58,596 nucleotides of DNA from Chitinophagaceae bacterium (GTDB lineage Bacteria > Bacteroidota > Bacteroidia > Chitinophagales > Chitinophagaceae), in contig JACMKU010000095.1 in assembly GCA_014379965.1 (NCBI GenBank), positions 1 through 58,596 of the forward strand. The letters run 5' to 3'. A program made the translations under genes and the position numbers. Shown here in pieces: positions 23,411-33,246 of this stretch; the stretch's first letter is position 1, and each line of letters opens with the position of its first letter. The notes under the pieces are model-generated. The model saw only the letters and a list, made by a program, of their open reading frames with translations. It did not search any database and was not told where the DNA came from.

Positions 23411-23640
23411 TACTGTCATTTACTTCGGTTGTTGGTGCTCCCTGGCATCCTTGGCGTTGAAGTGTGTTGGAGTTAGCCCGGGAAACACCAACAACGGCGG
23501 CGAGTACAAACAAATGGAGTGACTCAAATTATATGCTTAAGGCAATTGATACTGTCATGGATTTCAGTTGTTGGTGCTCCCAGGCATCCTTGGCGTTGAA
23601 GTGTGTTGGAGTTAGCCCGGGAAACACCAACAATGGCGGC
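23411..23640. repeat. Tandem pair of GTTGGTG hairpin elements
   Basis: Two nearly identical segments 139 bp apart (GTTGTTGG anchors at 23428 and 23567). Each has left arm GTTGTTGGTGCTCCC and right arm GGGAAACACCAAC around a shared 40-bp middle (CATCCTTGGCGTTGAAGTGT...). The right copy ends about 25 bp from the UvrA stop codon. Confidence 0.85.
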
Positions 23641-23662
23641 AACGGCGGCTTTTGAATTGTAC

Positions 23663-26188
23663 CTATCCGGCTGCGAGTTCAATTTTTGCAATGCTTGCCT
23701 TCAAATGCGGTTTCAGGTATTTCGCCGTCACACTCTCCTCATGCGCTGCTATATCCTTCGGCCTTCCGGCGATCAATATCCTTCCTCCCTTCTCACCGGC
23801 TCCTGGTCCCATATCAATTATCCAATCGCTACTCGCCGCCACGCGCATGTTATGTTCCACCACGATCACGGTGTTGCCAGCATCTACAAGTCCTTGCAAC
23901 TGCGACATCAGTTTATCCGTATCATGCGGGTGCAATCCAGTCGTCGGTTCGTCAAGTACGTAGAGTGTATTGCCTTTACCCACCCGTTGCAACTCCGTCG
24001 CCAGCTTGATGCGCTGCGCCTCACCTCCCGATAATTCTGTCGCCGGCTGTCCTAAACGTAGATAACCAAGTCCAACTTCCTTCAATACCGTCAACGATTT
24101 GCAGATACTCGTGTCGCCCGAAAAGAAGTCGTGCGCCGTATCCACCGTCATCTCCAACACCTCGGCGATATTCTTATCCTCGTATGTCACTTCCAATGTC
24201 TGTTTGTTGTATCGCTTACCATGGCAGACGGGACAGGGAGAGTAGACACTTGGCAGAAACAATAGTTCCACCATCACAAATCCTTCGCCCTCGCAATTGG
24301 GACATCTACCCTTCGAGATGTTGAATGAAAATCTTCCCGCATCGTATTTTCTCTGACGCGCCGTGTCCGTTGCAGCGAATAGTTTTCTCACATGATCGAA
24401 TAGCCCAGTGTAGGTCGCCAGGTTCGAACGCGGCGTTCGCCCAATAGATTTTTGATCGACCTGCACTAGCCTCGAGATGGATTCCATTCCTTCGATAACC
24501 TTGCCACTCAAGGTCGCCGGTGCCGTCTCTGCGAAGATGCCTGTATCCTCGGAAATCTTTTCCTCTCCAAGGTGCCCCGACACGAGATCGATCAATGCCT
24601 GGCTCACGAGGCTTGACTTACCAGAACCAGATACACCCGTCACGGTCGTGAATACTCCCAACGGAAATTCGGCATCCAGCCCATGAAGATTATTACGCGT
24701 GACATTCTTCAGCGTCAGCCATCCTCTCGGTTCCCTCTCCACTGATTTAAGCGGAGAAATTTCTTTGAACAGGTATTTCCTCGTGATGGAATTTTTCTTT
24801 TTTGAAAGCCCATCTAATTCACCACTATAGATGATCTCTCCGCCATGCTGGCCTGCACCAGGTCCAACATCTACGATCCAATCAGCGTGACGGACTACGT
24901 CGAGATCATGTTCTACAACGAACAATGAGTTGCCCGCCGCTTTTAATGCATCCAACGCCTCCAGCAAGGCTTCCGTATCGGCAGGATGAAGTCCGGCAGA
25001 GGGTTCATCCAACACGTACACTACGCCGAAGAGGTTGGCGCGAACCTGCGTGGCCAACCGTAATCGTTGCAATTCACCTGGAGAAAGTGTCGGCGTGCTC
25101 CTGTCGAGAGCGAGGTACCCTAGTCCTAACCGCAAGAGAACATTTAACCGCGTAGTTGCGTCTTCCGTGATACGTTGCGCCACCAACCGTTTTTGATCTT
25201 CCTTCTCAATGTTGCCCGGTTCCGCATACGGCAACATCAATTCATGTAATCGCTCCATTGACAGTGACCCGATCTCAGCGATGTCATAACCGGCAAACTT
25301 CACCGACAACGATTCCTTTCTCAATCGCTTTCCTTTACATACAGGACAGGCACTCGCTACCATATACTGTTCGGCCCGCTTCTTCAGCATTGGGCTTTTT
25401 GTAGTCGCGAATGTTTGTAATACGTGCTTGCGTGCGCTGATGAACTTTCCTTTATAGCTGGGCGACATTTTTTCCTTTATTGCTCGTTTGATTTCTTTGT
25501 GCGTCCAACCCGCATATACCGGGACGACGGGCTGTTCATCGGTAAACAGTATCCACTCTCGATCCTTCTTTGGTAAGTCCTTCCATGGCTTGTCGACATT
25601 GTAGCCCATAGTTGTAAGAATATCGCGGAGGTTTTGTCCATGCCATGCGGTTGGCCATGCGGCGACGGCTCGTTCACGAATGCTGAGGGTATCATCGGGA
25701 ACCATCGACTGCTCTGTCACATCGTATATGCGTCCAAGACCATGACAGCGGGGGCATGCTCCCTGCGGTGTATTCGGTGAGAACGATTCTGCGTATAATA
25801 TAGTCTGCCCTTTGGGATAATCACCCGCTCTCGAGTAAAGCATCCGAAGCAGGTTGGAGAGTGTGGTGACACTCCCCACCGAAGACCGGGTAGTAGGCGC
25901 ACCTCGCTGCTGTTGTAGTGCAACGGCCGGAGGTAATCCATCGATCTCATCTACCTCTGGGATGGCCATCTGGTGAAAGAGACGGCGGGCATAAGGAGAA
26001 ACAGATTCCAGGTAACGGCGCTGTGCCTCGGCATAAAGGGTTCCGAAGGCAAGAGATGATTTACCGGATCCCGATATCCCTGTGAACACGACAAGTGCAT
26101 CACGGGGTATATCGAGGTTTATATTTTTCAGGTTGTGTTCGCGAGCGCCTTTGACATGTACAAAACCAGGTTGATCGATTTCCTTCAT
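23663..26188 (-). CDS. uvrA: UvrA-like excinuclease ATPase, class II
   Basis: This 841-residue protein contains both ABC ATPase halves of UvrA. Half one has Walker [12 protein letters not shown] near residue 39, signature [12 protein letters not shown] and Walker [16 protein letters not shown]. Half two has Walker [12 protein letters not shown], signature [12 protein letters not shown] and Walker [16 protein letters not shown]. Zinc-finger cysteine pairs are visible ([34 protein letters not shown]). It is about 100 residues shorter than housekeeping UvrA (about 940), consistent with the class II group that lacks the UvrB-binding domain and is linked to tolerance of DNA-binding drugs. ATG 26188 follows a GTG. 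No uvrB or uvrC is near. Confidence 0.9.
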   Translation of the reverse strand: MKEIDQPGFVHVKGAREHNLKNINLDIPRDALVVFTGISGSGKSSLAFGTLYAEAQRRYLESVSPYARRLFHQMAIPEVDEIDGLPPAVALQQQRGAPTTRSSVGSVTTLSNLLRMLYSRAGDYPKGQTILYAESFSPNTPQGACPRCHGLGRIYDVTEQSMVPDDTLSIRERAVAAWPTAWHGQNLRDILTTMGYNVDKPWKDLPKKDREWILFTDEQPVVPVYAGWTHKEIKRAIKEKMSPSYKGKFISARKHVLQTFATTKSPMLKKRAEQYMVASACPVCKGKRLRKESLSVKFAGYDIAEIGSLSMERLHELMLPYAEPGNIEKEDQKRLVAQRITEDATTRLNVLLRLGLGYLALDRSTPTLSPGELQRLRLATQVRANLFGVVYVLDEPSAGLHPADTEALLEALDALKAAGNSLFVVEHDLDVVRHADWIVDVGPGAGQHGGEIIYSGELDGLSKKKNSITRKYLFKEISPLKSVEREPRGWLTLKNVTRNNLHGLDAEFPLGVFTTVTGVSGSGKSSLVSQALIDLVSGHLGEEKISEDTGIFAETAPATLSGKVIEGMESISRLVQVDQKSIGRTPRSNLATYTGLFDHVRKLFAATDTARQRKYDAGRFSFNISKGRCPNCEGEGFVMVELLFLPSVYSPCPVCHGKRYNKQTLEVTYEDKNIAEVLEMTVDTAHDFFSGDTSICKSLTVLKEVGLGYLRLGQPATELSGGEAQRIKLATELQRVGKGNTLYVLDEPTTGLHPHDTDKLMSQLQGLVDAGNTVIVVEHNMRVAASSDWIIDMGPGAGEKGGRILIAGRPKDIAAHEESVTAKYLKPHLKASIAKIELAAG

Positions 26189-26333
26189 CACATGTTCAAT
26201 TTAAAGAATGCATCCCCAGCAGGTTGTCACGAGTTTTGTGGCAAACTAATGCGATGTGGGAAAAACGCAGATATAGTGCCAGTAATAGTATTAAAGCTGA
26301 CAGCTCTAAACTTCCAATGATTGGACGATGCGC

Positions 26334-26606
26334 TCACCGGTCATCAAAGGTGGTTTTTTCAGGCGCGAGGAATGAGTCGAGAAATTTCCTCTGATTTCTA
26401 CTGGCTATTCTTCTTGACAATAGGTAAGAGACAAAAAGAAAGAGAAGTCCGGTTATTGCAAAAAGGTTCACGCCAACGAAATAGGCTATCCTATTTATCA
26501 TTTTACCGTCTTCCTTAAATGGGTCTGCGCCACCTAAATAACCGAGCAGGGTGAAGAGGATGAGAAGAATACCAAGAACTAGGAAGATAATTTTTGCAAT
26601 TCTCAT
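26334..26606 (-). CDS. Small two-helix membrane protein
   Basis: The 90-residue protein has two hydrophobic segments (about 5-25 and 41-64) and a basic tail (RRIASRNQRK). No family is recognised. It lies 145 bp upstream of the UvrA gene on the same strand and might share its transcript. Confidence 0.6.
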   Translation of the reverse strand: MRIAKIIFLVLGILLILFTLLGYLGGADPFKEDGKMINRIAYFVGVNLFAITGLLFLFVSYLLSRRIASRNQRKFLDSFLAPEKTTFDDR

Positions 26607-27036
26607 GCTTATTTGAATTTGTGAGCTGGATAAATGTAGTTACAAAACACCGAACAAGCAATGTCGACGCCTGTGCTAACAAATATATTATTGCAAGCAA
26701 AGCCGAAAGCCGGAAAGGTTAACCCTGATTAATCAACCCACGTAAATTACTATTCTTGAAATCTATGATAATACTACCGCCTACAAATTCCATTTGCTGA
26801 CTCCTCATTTCCTTAAGTACAAGGATGCCACCCAAAGCATGATCAAATCCCTCGAACTAGTGGAAACATATCCTCTCATTCCGGGAATGAAGATTAAATA
26901 GCCCACATCACGGCGACAGGTTTTTTAGGAAAGAATGTTAAACCTTAAACGATTAAGCATCATAAGATTCAGGGGCTCCTTCTGGCACAATTTTTTGTCC
27001 TCTACATATAATTCTTAATCATTAAAACATCATTTT
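26607..27036. other. Intergenic region before csbD-like gene
   Basis: About 430 bp. Apart from the coding remnant at 26746-26901, only the presumed promoter region of the CsbD gene is present; no clear -33/-7 pair was identified. Confidence 0.35.
26746..26901 (+). pseudogene. Possible gene remnant (51 codons, no start)
   Basis: Between a TAA at 26743 and a TAG at 26899 one frame reads as natural protein (LEIYDNTTAYKFHLL..., DATQSMIKSLELVETYPLIPG) but has no start codon near its beginning. It looks like the C-terminal end of a lost gene. Family unknown. Confidence 0.35.
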
Positions 27037-27225
27037 ATGGACAAGATGGAAGTAAAAGGACAAATGCACGAGTGGAAAGGCAAGCTGAAACAAAAATATG
27101 CTAACCTGACCGACGATGATCTCAAGCACGAAGAGGGAAAAGATGAGGAATTTTGGGGACGTGTACAGAAGAAGACCGGACAGGCCAAGGATGATCTTGT
27201 AAAGTGGTTGAAAGGACTGGGATAA
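27037..27225 (+). CDS. CsbD family stress-associated protein
   Basis: The 62-residue protein has the CsbD layout: [23 protein letters not shown] then a KTGQAKDD segment. CsbD-like proteins are small, acidic/basic alternating, general-stress proteins of unknown mechanism, often abundant in stationary phase. It stands alone, converging with the carboxylase operon. Confidence 0.9.
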   Translation: MDKMEVKGQMHEWKGKLKQKYANLTDDDLKHEEGKDEEFWGRVQKKTGQAKDDLVKWLKGLG

Positions 27226-27277
27226 TTTTTCCCAAAATAAAATTAAGACTTGCCCATTTTCACGCAGAGGCGCGAAG

Positions 27278-27355
27278 GTTTGTGGGAATTGGGAATCGGT
27301 AATCAGTAATCAGTAATCAGGAACTAACCGATTCCCAATTCCTAATTCCACAAAC
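27278..27355. repeat. GGAATTGGGAATC word palindrome with AATCAGT triplet loop
   Basis: Left arm GTTTGTGGGAATTGGGAATCGGT pairs with right arm 27327-27355, which has one additional GGAATTA word. The loop holds three copies of AATCAGT/AATCAG. It ends 3 bp from the pccB stop codon and separates two convergent genes. Confidence 0.88.
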
Positions 27356-27358
27356 ATG

Positions 27359-28903
27359 TTACAAAGGAATATTGCCATGTTTTTTCCGTGGTAAGGTTGC
27401 CACTTTGTTCTCGAGCATTGCAAACGCCTTGATTAGTTTTGTGCGTGTGAATTTTGGTTCGATTACTTCATCAATAAATCCGCGTTCGGCGGCGAGGTAG
27501 GGAGTGGCGAATTTTTCGGCGTATTCAGCTTCCTTCTCTGCAAGCTTTTTAGTGGGATCGGCGGCCTCGGAAATTTCTTTCTTAAAAATAATCTCACTCG
27601 CTCCACGTGCACCCATGACGGCGATCTCGGCGCCCGGCCAAGCAAAGTTCATATCGGCCCCAATGTGTTTCGAGTTCATCACATCATATGCACCTCCATA
27701 AGCCTTTCGCGTGATCACCGTCACCCGCGGCACTGTCGCCTCGCTTAAAGCATACAATAACTTCGCTCCGTTGGTGATGATGCCATGCCACTCCTGGTCA
27801 GTTCCGGGAAGGAAGCCCGGCACATCCACTAATACGAGTAAGGGAATATTAAAACAATCGCAGAAACGCGTGAATCGCGCCGCCTTCTTCGAGCTGTCAA
27901 TATCCAGTACTCCCGCAAGTCGCATCGGTTGGTTGGCGACGATCCCAATGCTTCGACCCGCGAGTCTCGCGAATCCCACCACCATGTTCGTCGCATACTC
28001 TCCATGTATCTCGAAGAAAGATTCATTATCACAGATCCCCACTACTACCGTGCGCATATCATACGGCTGATTATTGCTCGCCGGAATGATAGTCTCCAAT
28101 ACTTCACGCGTTTCGTCTCCTGGTGTATATGGAACCATCGGCGTCTTGTCTTCGCAATTCTGCGGCATATAACTCAGCAGCTTTTTCACCTGTGCGATGC
28201 ATTCCATATCGTTCTCAGCCACGAGATGCGTAACGCCGGACTTGGTAGCATGTGTACTCGCTCCTCCAAGTTCCTCGGAGCTCACTTCCTCGTTAGTGAC
28301 TGTCTTTACTACATTTGGCCCAGTGACGAACATATAACTCGTATGCTCTACCATCAGCGTGAAGTCTGTCATGGCCGGAGAATAGACCGCGCCACCCGCG
28401 CAAGGTCCCATGATCGCAGATATCTGCGGGATCACTCCCGATGATTGTACATTCCTGTAGAAGATATCGGCATATCCTCCCAATGAACGAACGCCTTCCT
28501 GTATGCGTGCACCACCTGAGTCGTTGAGACCAATCATGGGCGCCCCTGTTTTCATGGCGAGATCCATGACCTTGCAAATCTTCTCCGCATGCGTTTCGGA
28601 TAATGCGCCGCCAAATACGGTGAAGTCTTGAGCGAAGACATACACCAGGCGTCCATTGATGGTTCCATACCCGGTAACTACGCCATCGCCATAAAATTGT
28701 TGGTCCTCCATGCCGAAATCGCGAGTGCGATGAAGCACCAGTGCGCCGATCTCCTCGAAGGAACCTGGATCGATCAGCAAGGCTATTCGCTCCCTAGCTG
28801 TCAACTTACCTTTCTTGTGTTGCGCCACATTCCTTGCAGCGCCACCACCTAGTTTGCCCTCGCTGATCTTACTTCTTAATATTTCTGCCTTGGATTTTTT
28901 CAT
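27359..28903 (-). CDS. pccB: Acyl-CoA (propionyl-CoA) carboxylase, carboxyltransferase beta subunit
   Basis: This 514-residue carboxyltransferase spans both crotonase-like halves: [54 protein letters not shown] near the middle, and [19 protein letters not shown] with MNSKHIGAD in the second half. It moves the carboxyl group from biotin to acyl-CoA, most likely propionyl-CoA giving methylmalonyl-CoA. The related methylmalonyl-CoA decarboxylase alpha subunit cannot be excluded by sequence alone, but the neighbouring biotin carboxylase argues for an ATP-driven carboxylase. It is the third gene of the operon, 3 bp after the biotin carboxylase. Confidence 0.9.
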   Translation of the reverse strand: MKKSKAEILRSKISEGKLGGGAARNVAQHKKGKLTARERIALLIDPGSFEEIGALVLHRTRDFGMEDQQFYGDGVVTGYGTINGRLVYVFAQDFTVFGGALSETHAEKICKVMDLAMKTGAPMIGLNDSGGARIQEGVRSLGGYADIFYRNVQSSGVIPQISAIMGPCAGGAVYSPAMTDFTLMVEHTSYMFVTGPNVVKTVTNEEVSSEELGGASTHATKSGVTHLVAENDMECIAQVKKLLSYMPQNCEDKTPMVPYTPGDETREVLETIIPASNNQPYDMRTVVVGICDNESFFEIHGEYATNMVVGFARLAGRSIGIVANQPMRLAGVLDIDSSKKAARFTRFCDCFNIPLLVLVDVPGFLPGTDQEWHGIITNGAKLLYALSEATVPRVTVITRKAYGGAYDVMNSKHIGADMNFAWPGAEIAVMGARGASEIIFKKEISEAADPTKKLAEKEAEYAEKFATPYLAAERGFIDEVIEPKFTRTKLIKAFAMLENKVATLPRKKHGNIPL

Positions 28904-28906
28904 AGA

Positions 28907-30379
28907 TCAATACAATCGTTTTGTCCAATTAGTTGCCACTCCTTCAGGGATCCGGATCTCTTTCTGTTTCTCCAGCCAATATTTCAATGCCACCAGGGCT
29001 GCATTCGCTGCATTCTCCTTCTGTTCTTCGCGGAGTTTCTCAGCTGTATAATGTTTTTGGATGAACTGCGTGTCAAATTTCCCCGAGATGAAGGCTTCAT
29101 GGTTCATCACGAACGTTCCGAATGGGAGAGTAGTAGACACTCCCTCAATGGAAAAGTCTTTGATCGCGGATTTCATTTTCTGGATAGCTTCCGTCCTGTC
29201 TCTGCCATGCGTGACGAGTTTCGCGATCATCGGGTCATAGTACACCGGGATGGTCATGCCCTCACGATAGCCATCGTCCACGCGTACTCCATCTCCCTGG
29301 GGAACCTTATACTTCGACAGCGTACCGATCGATGGAAGGAAGTTGTTCAACGGATCTTCTGCGTACACCCTCAACTCTACCGAATGACCATTAATCTGAA
29401 GATCTTCCTGTGTATACCGAAGTTTCTCACCCCTCGCTATCCGGATCTGTTCCTCCACGAGATCGATGCCCGTGATCATCTCGGTCACGGGATGTTCGAC
29501 CTGCAGGCGCGTATTCATTTCAAGGAAATAAAAATTCAGTTTGTCGTCTAGAAGGAATTCAACAGTACCCGTACTCCGGTAGCCGCACGACTTCGCCACC
29601 ATCACTGCAGCGTCTCCCATTTTCTTGCGTAGCTCGGGTGTCAATATCGAAGAGGGTGATTCTTCTACCACTTTCTGATGTCGCCGTTGAATGCTGCATT
29701 CGCGTTCGAACAGGTGAATGGTATTGCCATAGTTGTCGGCCAACACCTGAACTTCTATATGTCGTGGAGAACTCACATACTTCTCTATGAATACCGAACC
29801 ATCACCGAAAGATGACTTCGCCTCGCTTGTAGCGCGCTGCATTTGTTCCTCGAATTCGCTTTCCTTCTCTACAGTACGCATTCCTTTGCCGCCGCCACCT
29901 GCCGACGCCTTTATTAAGATAGGATACCCAATCTTCGAGGCTACATCCTTTGCAGATTTCACATCCTCGATGGCCTTGTCGATGCCAGGCACCATTGGAA
30001 TATCATATTTCTTCACACATTCTTTCGCGGCGAGTTTCGATCCCATGATGCGCATCGCATCCGGACCGGGTCCGATGAAAGTGATGCCGGCCTCTTCCGT
30101 CTTCCTGGCGAACTCCGCATTCTCGCTGAGGAATCCATAGCCTGGATGAATGCCATCGACGCCTGACTCTTTCGCGAATGAGATGATCTTATCTCCATCG
30201 AGGTAAGATTGCGAGGAGGGAGCAGCCCCGAGGTAAACAGCTTCGTCCGCGAACAATACATGTGGCGACTGACGATCAGCGTCGGAATACACCGCCACCG
30301 ATCGTATGCCCATGCGTCTTATCGTACGCATGATCCTTAGCGCAATTTCGCCGCGATTAGCAACCAGGATCTTTTGCAT
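28907..30379 (-). CDS. accC: Acyl-CoA carboxylase, biotin carboxylase subunit
   Basis: This 490-residue protein has an ATP-grasp domain with KASAGGGGKGMR (ATP loop), FIEKYVSSPRHIEVQVLAD, RECSIQRRHQKVVEESPS and FLEMNTRLQVEHPVTE, all hallmarks of biotin carboxylase. It uses ATP and bicarbonate to carboxylate biotin on the carrier protein. It is about 40 residues longer than E. coli AccC, as in acyl-CoA carboxylase sets. It lies 46 bp after the carrier gene and 3 bp before pccB. Confidence 0.93.
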   Translation of the reverse strand: MQKILVANRGEIALRIMRTIRRMGIRSVAVYSDADRQSPHVLFADEAVYLGAAPSSQSYLDGDKIISFAKESGVDGIHPGYGFLSENAEFARKTEEAGITFIGPGPDAMRIMGSKLAAKECVKKYDIPMVPGIDKAIEDVKSAKDVASKIGYPILIKASAGGGGKGMRTVEKESEFEEQMQRATSEAKSSFGDGSVFIEKYVSSPRHIEVQVLADNYGNTIHLFERECSIQRRHQKVVEESPSSILTPELRKKMGDAAVMVAKSCGYRSTGTVEFLLDDKLNFYFLEMNTRLQVEHPVTEMITGIDLVEEQIRIARGEKLRYTQEDLQINGHSVELRVYAEDPLNNFLPSIGTLSKYKVPQGDGVRVDDGYREGMTIPVYYDPMIAKLVTHGRDRTEAIQKMKSAIKDFSIEGVSTTLPFGTFVMNHEAFISGKFDTQFIQKHYTAEKLREEQKENAANAALVALKYWLEKQKEIRIPEGVATNWTKRLY

Positions 30380-30425
30380 TCCAGTTCTACATTTTTAATT
30401 TAATATTCTACATTTTATACTTCCA

Positions 30426-30914
30426 CTACTCGAGTTCTACAAGCACCTGGCCTTTATCTACTGCTTGTCCCGCACTTACCAATATCTTCTTTATTACCGC
30501 TTTTCCGTGGATCATTATGCTATTCTCCATCTTCATTGCCTCCAGGATGGCTATTTTGTCTCCATCATTCATTTCTTGTCCTTCTACGACCGCTATTTCG
30601 AGTACGAGTCCCGGCATTGGAGCCTTTATATCTTTCAAGACCTTATTGGCTGCGCTGCCGAATCCCATCTTCTCGAGAACCTGGTCGAGTTTATCCCTGA
30701 TCTCAACCTGGAAAGTCTCGCCTGCAATGCCGACGTTTATTTTCTTATCGTTTGAAGAAGGCTCTACCCGGGCAGTGATAGACTGGTTGCCACGGATGAT
30801 ATGAAACTCGTGGTTGGACGTCTTCACGAAGTCGAGCTCATCGATTTCCTTCTTCGTGAAACTAAAATCGTAACCATTGACCGAAACCTTGTAGCTAATA
30901 TCTTCAGTAGACAT
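30426..30914 (-). CDS. Biotin carboxyl carrier protein subunit
   Basis: The 162-residue protein ends in a biotinyl domain with EAMKMEN; Lys128 is the biotin attachment site. PMPGLVLEIAVVEGQEMNDGDKIAILEA and KKILVSAGQAVDKGQVLVELE complete the fold. The N-terminal 70 residues resemble the extra domain of the carrier in Bacteroidota acyl-CoA carboxylases. It is the first gene of a three-gene operon together with biotin carboxylase and carboxyltransferase. Confidence 0.92.
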   Translation of the reverse strand: MSTEDISYKVSVNGYDFSFTKKEIDELDFVKTSNHEFHIIRGNQSITARVEPSSNDKKINVGIAGETFQVEIRDKLDQVLEKMGFGSAANKVLKDIKAPMPGLVLEIAVVEGQEMNDGDKIAILEAMKMENSIMIHGKAVIKKILVSAGQAVDKGQVLVELE

Positions 30915-30998
30915 TGACGCCGATTTTATTGTAATTTAATTAATTGGGTAATGAGTAGGGGTATTTTATTAAGAACGATTTTACAGGGGGTGGAGAAG

Positions 30999-31118
30999 TT
31001 TCGAGTTACGGGATCCCTAGGTCGAACTATATTTCTTCTTTTCGACGGGTCAGTTGTGGAAATCATTGTGAGTTTCCAGCTAAAACGGACTCCATACTCG
31101 TAACTCATAACCCGTAAC
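30999..31118. repeat. GAGTTACGGG word palindrome
   Basis: Left arm TTCGAGTTACGGG (about 31000) and right arm ACTCGTAACTCATAACCCGTAAC (31096-31118) are complementary word strings. GGACTCC stands next to the right arm, as in the GTGAGTGG palindromes. It lies between the OmpA gene's terminator and the carboxylase promoter. Confidence 0.7.
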
Positions 31119-31149
31119 ACATAACCGGCAACCGACACACAAAAAGAAA

Positions 31150-31180
31150 ACAGGATACCGGCATCGTGCCAGTATCCTGT
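31150..31180 (-). terminator. Terminator of the OmpA-family gene
   Basis: ACAGGATAC and GTATCCTGT form a 9-bp stem; on the minus strand it is followed by TTTTCTTTTT. It lies 26 bp behind the OmpA stop codon. Confidence 0.9.
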
Positions 31181-31205
31181 TGAAGATTTATTAGTTCCCT
31201 TTTCT

Positions 31206-33179
31206 TTACTTTCCTGGAATAATATCGATAATTACGGTCCTGTTGTAGAAGCGCTCCTCTGGAAGATTGTTTTCAAAGGGCGACATGCCCACGTCTTCGC
31301 CGAAGCCATACGTCTCGAATCGAACGCCTTTCTTGCCTAAAACTGCTAATGCCCTTTCAATGATTTGTTGGGTGCCAGCAGCGCGGTCATGCGAAAGAGT
31401 ATGGTTGTAGGTCTCATCACCAATGATGTCCGTATGGCCATGAATGATGATAGTGCCATCTTCAGGAACTAACGGAGTTACTACTTCAGTGAGGAACTTT
31501 TCATATGTTGAAATTGACTTCGATTTGTCGAAATCGAAAAGAATGCTATAGCGCAATCCTTCCTGTTTCGGTTCGCTTCTCTTCATCAGGCTCACTGAAC
31601 TTTCTTTCCGTATAGTCTTTCCGCTATTTGCCTGCCCTATCATCACGATCTTATAGTTACCCTGAGCATTAGCCCCGAGGATCGTGTTTCCAGGTACTGA
31701 GGCCTGGTTTTTTTTATAAGGTCCGAAGTGCTGAACCTGTCCTTTTTCATCAGTGACCTCTACCGACCATGCACTGAGCGTCTCGGAAGCGCCTGCATTG
31801 GTAAAAATCACATGACTGTCCATCGGGTCTGCCTGTACAGCGATTATCTGTACCGGCTTTAAAAATGGCGATGCGATACCACCAACCTGCAAAAGCAATT
31901 CCGGGGATGTGCTTTCGATATCTACCCTACGATCTCCTTCACGGAGTAAGACCAGTTCTTTTGTGCCACCCGGTTGTTCTGATGGAATAAGAGGTTTATC
32001 ACGGCCTTCGGTACTGATTCGGGAACCATCGATTCCAAACACAGTTACGAGGTATGATTTAATATTCTCCGCCATCTCTTTTCCTTCTACGGGGTTCTTT
32101 TCAGCTGCCCCAGTAAGCGATATCGTGCTCGAGGGGTTTGCGCGCATTCTATCGCCCATGATGTTTAGGATATTGTGATACACTGTCAGTTGCCTTGCAG
32201 ATCTTCCACGATCCAGGTTGTCCGGCTGGCTTTCCTGCAATTGTGATTCGTTGAAGGATGCCGCTTGCGAATTAGTGATCTGGACATACCTGCCCGGGAT
32301 CTGTGGTGATCCCAAGTCGAAAAAAACCGAGTTCCGAAAGGGGAAAGTCTCTTTCACTCTACGATTCAAGGGCAGCACCTTTGGCGCTCTCACAGAAAAC
32401 TGGACATCCTTGTCTACTGTAACCGGCATGTATGTTTCACCTGGCGCGATGGTTGTTGCTATAGTTTTCTTTGCCTTCCCAAACTTAAGCGCCATACCCG
32501 CACGTACTGTGTAGAATGACCATGACTCCGTGGTTCGCGGCTGGTGACCAAGATCCGTTTGAAATGAAACGAAAGGTGACAGGTTCATCTGCATGTTGCT
32601 GCCTGCCGAAGACAGTGGAATGTCTATGCCTGCGCCTGCCTGTGCCGAGATCGAGGTCTTTTTGATGTCACTCCATGAGCCGGTCTTAGTAGTTTGTTTT
32701 TCCTGCTCATACGTAAAGGCTTTTGAAATATTAAAATTCAGCGTTGGTCCAGCAAATATGTAAAAGGAGGACGCAAATGGCGCGATCCTTAAGCTAGGCT
32801 CTATGGCGAGGTAGCTGATATTCGTCGAAAGATCCGCGGGACAATCACATGGAGCCATTACCTGGTCGAACTTTCCACCACGATTGTCGTAGGCGACATT
32901 GAGCATGCCACCAAAGATCTTGCCCGGGCGATACTCGGCAAATAAAGAAATATAAGGCCTGACTCCATTTCCTTTATGAAAAGCTGTAGGTGTGGTGACC
33001 GATTGGTTGAGCACTTGGGTGGTCCCCCTGTAGAAATTGAAATTGGCAGCGACCGACTCGCCGAACCACCAAACTGGCTGGGGTCTTACCGTTTTCTGCG
33101 CATGTCCCGTAGCCACTGCGATAACAGATGCAAGCAGTAGGCAGGCGAGTTTTTGTTTCGATGTATGAAAGTGTAGCAT
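31206..33179 (-). CDS. OmpA family outer-membrane protein
   Basis: This 657-residue protein has a signal peptide (LACLLLASVIAVATGHAQ). Residues about 35-245 look like an outer-membrane barrel with alternating aromatic strands, followed by a long linker, and a C-terminal OmpA peptidoglycan-binding domain. The latter has LRYSILFDFDKSKSIS, IIIHGHTDIIGDETYNHTLSHDRA and VRFETYGFGED. It anchors the outer membrane to peptidoglycan. The start is ATG 33179, as the longer in-frame start would put 26 residues before the signal. It lies 67 bp downstream of the ice-binding lipoprotein gene on the same strand, with a strong terminator behind it, so the two probably form an operon. Confidence 0.88.
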   Translation of the reverse strand: MLHFHTSKQKLACLLLASVIAVATGHAQKTVRPQPVWWFGESVAANFNFYRGTTQVLNQSVTTPTAFHKGNGVRPYISLFAEYRPGKIFGGMLNVAYDNRGGKFDQVMAPCDCPADLSTNISYLAIEPSLRIAPFASSFYIFAGPTLNFNISKAFTYEQEKQTTKTGSWSDIKKTSISAQAGAGIDIPLSSAGSNMQMNLSPFVSFQTDLGHQPRTTESWSFYTVRAGMALKFGKAKKTIATTIAPGETYMPVTVDKDVQFSVRAPKVLPLNRRVKETFPFRNSVFFDLGSPQIPGRYVQITNSQAASFNESQLQESQPDNLDRGRSARQLTVYHNILNIMGDRMRANPSSTISLTGAAEKNPVEGKEMAENIKSYLVTVFGIDGSRISTEGRDKPLIPSEQPGGTKELVLLREGDRRVDIESTSPELLLQVGGIASPFLKPVQIIAVQADPMDSHVIFTNAGASETLSAWSVEVTDEKGQVQHFGPYKKNQASVPGNTILGANAQGNYKIVMIGQANSGKTIRKESSVSLMKRSEPKQEGLRYSILFDFDKSKSISTYEKFLTEVVTPLVPEDGTIIIHGHTDIIGDETYNHTLSHDRAAGTQQIIERALAVLGKKGVRFETYGFGEDVGMSPFENNLPEERFYNRTVIIDIIPGK

Positions 33180-33246
33180 ATAAATATCTTTTTTAGTACA
33201 AACTGAATTAATCGCAGTCCCATAAAACAGGGATTGAGAAAATATA

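Noticed and set aside
20524..23640. CRISPR-like array suspected from repeated GTTGGTG words
   Set aside because: Copies are irregularly spaced, separated by genes, contain inverted arms and have no spacer structure or cas genes.
23464..24034. Plus-strand frames overlapping the GTTGGTG tandem pair and the uvrA end
   Set aside because: Shadow of uvrA and of the repeat; no protein-like features.
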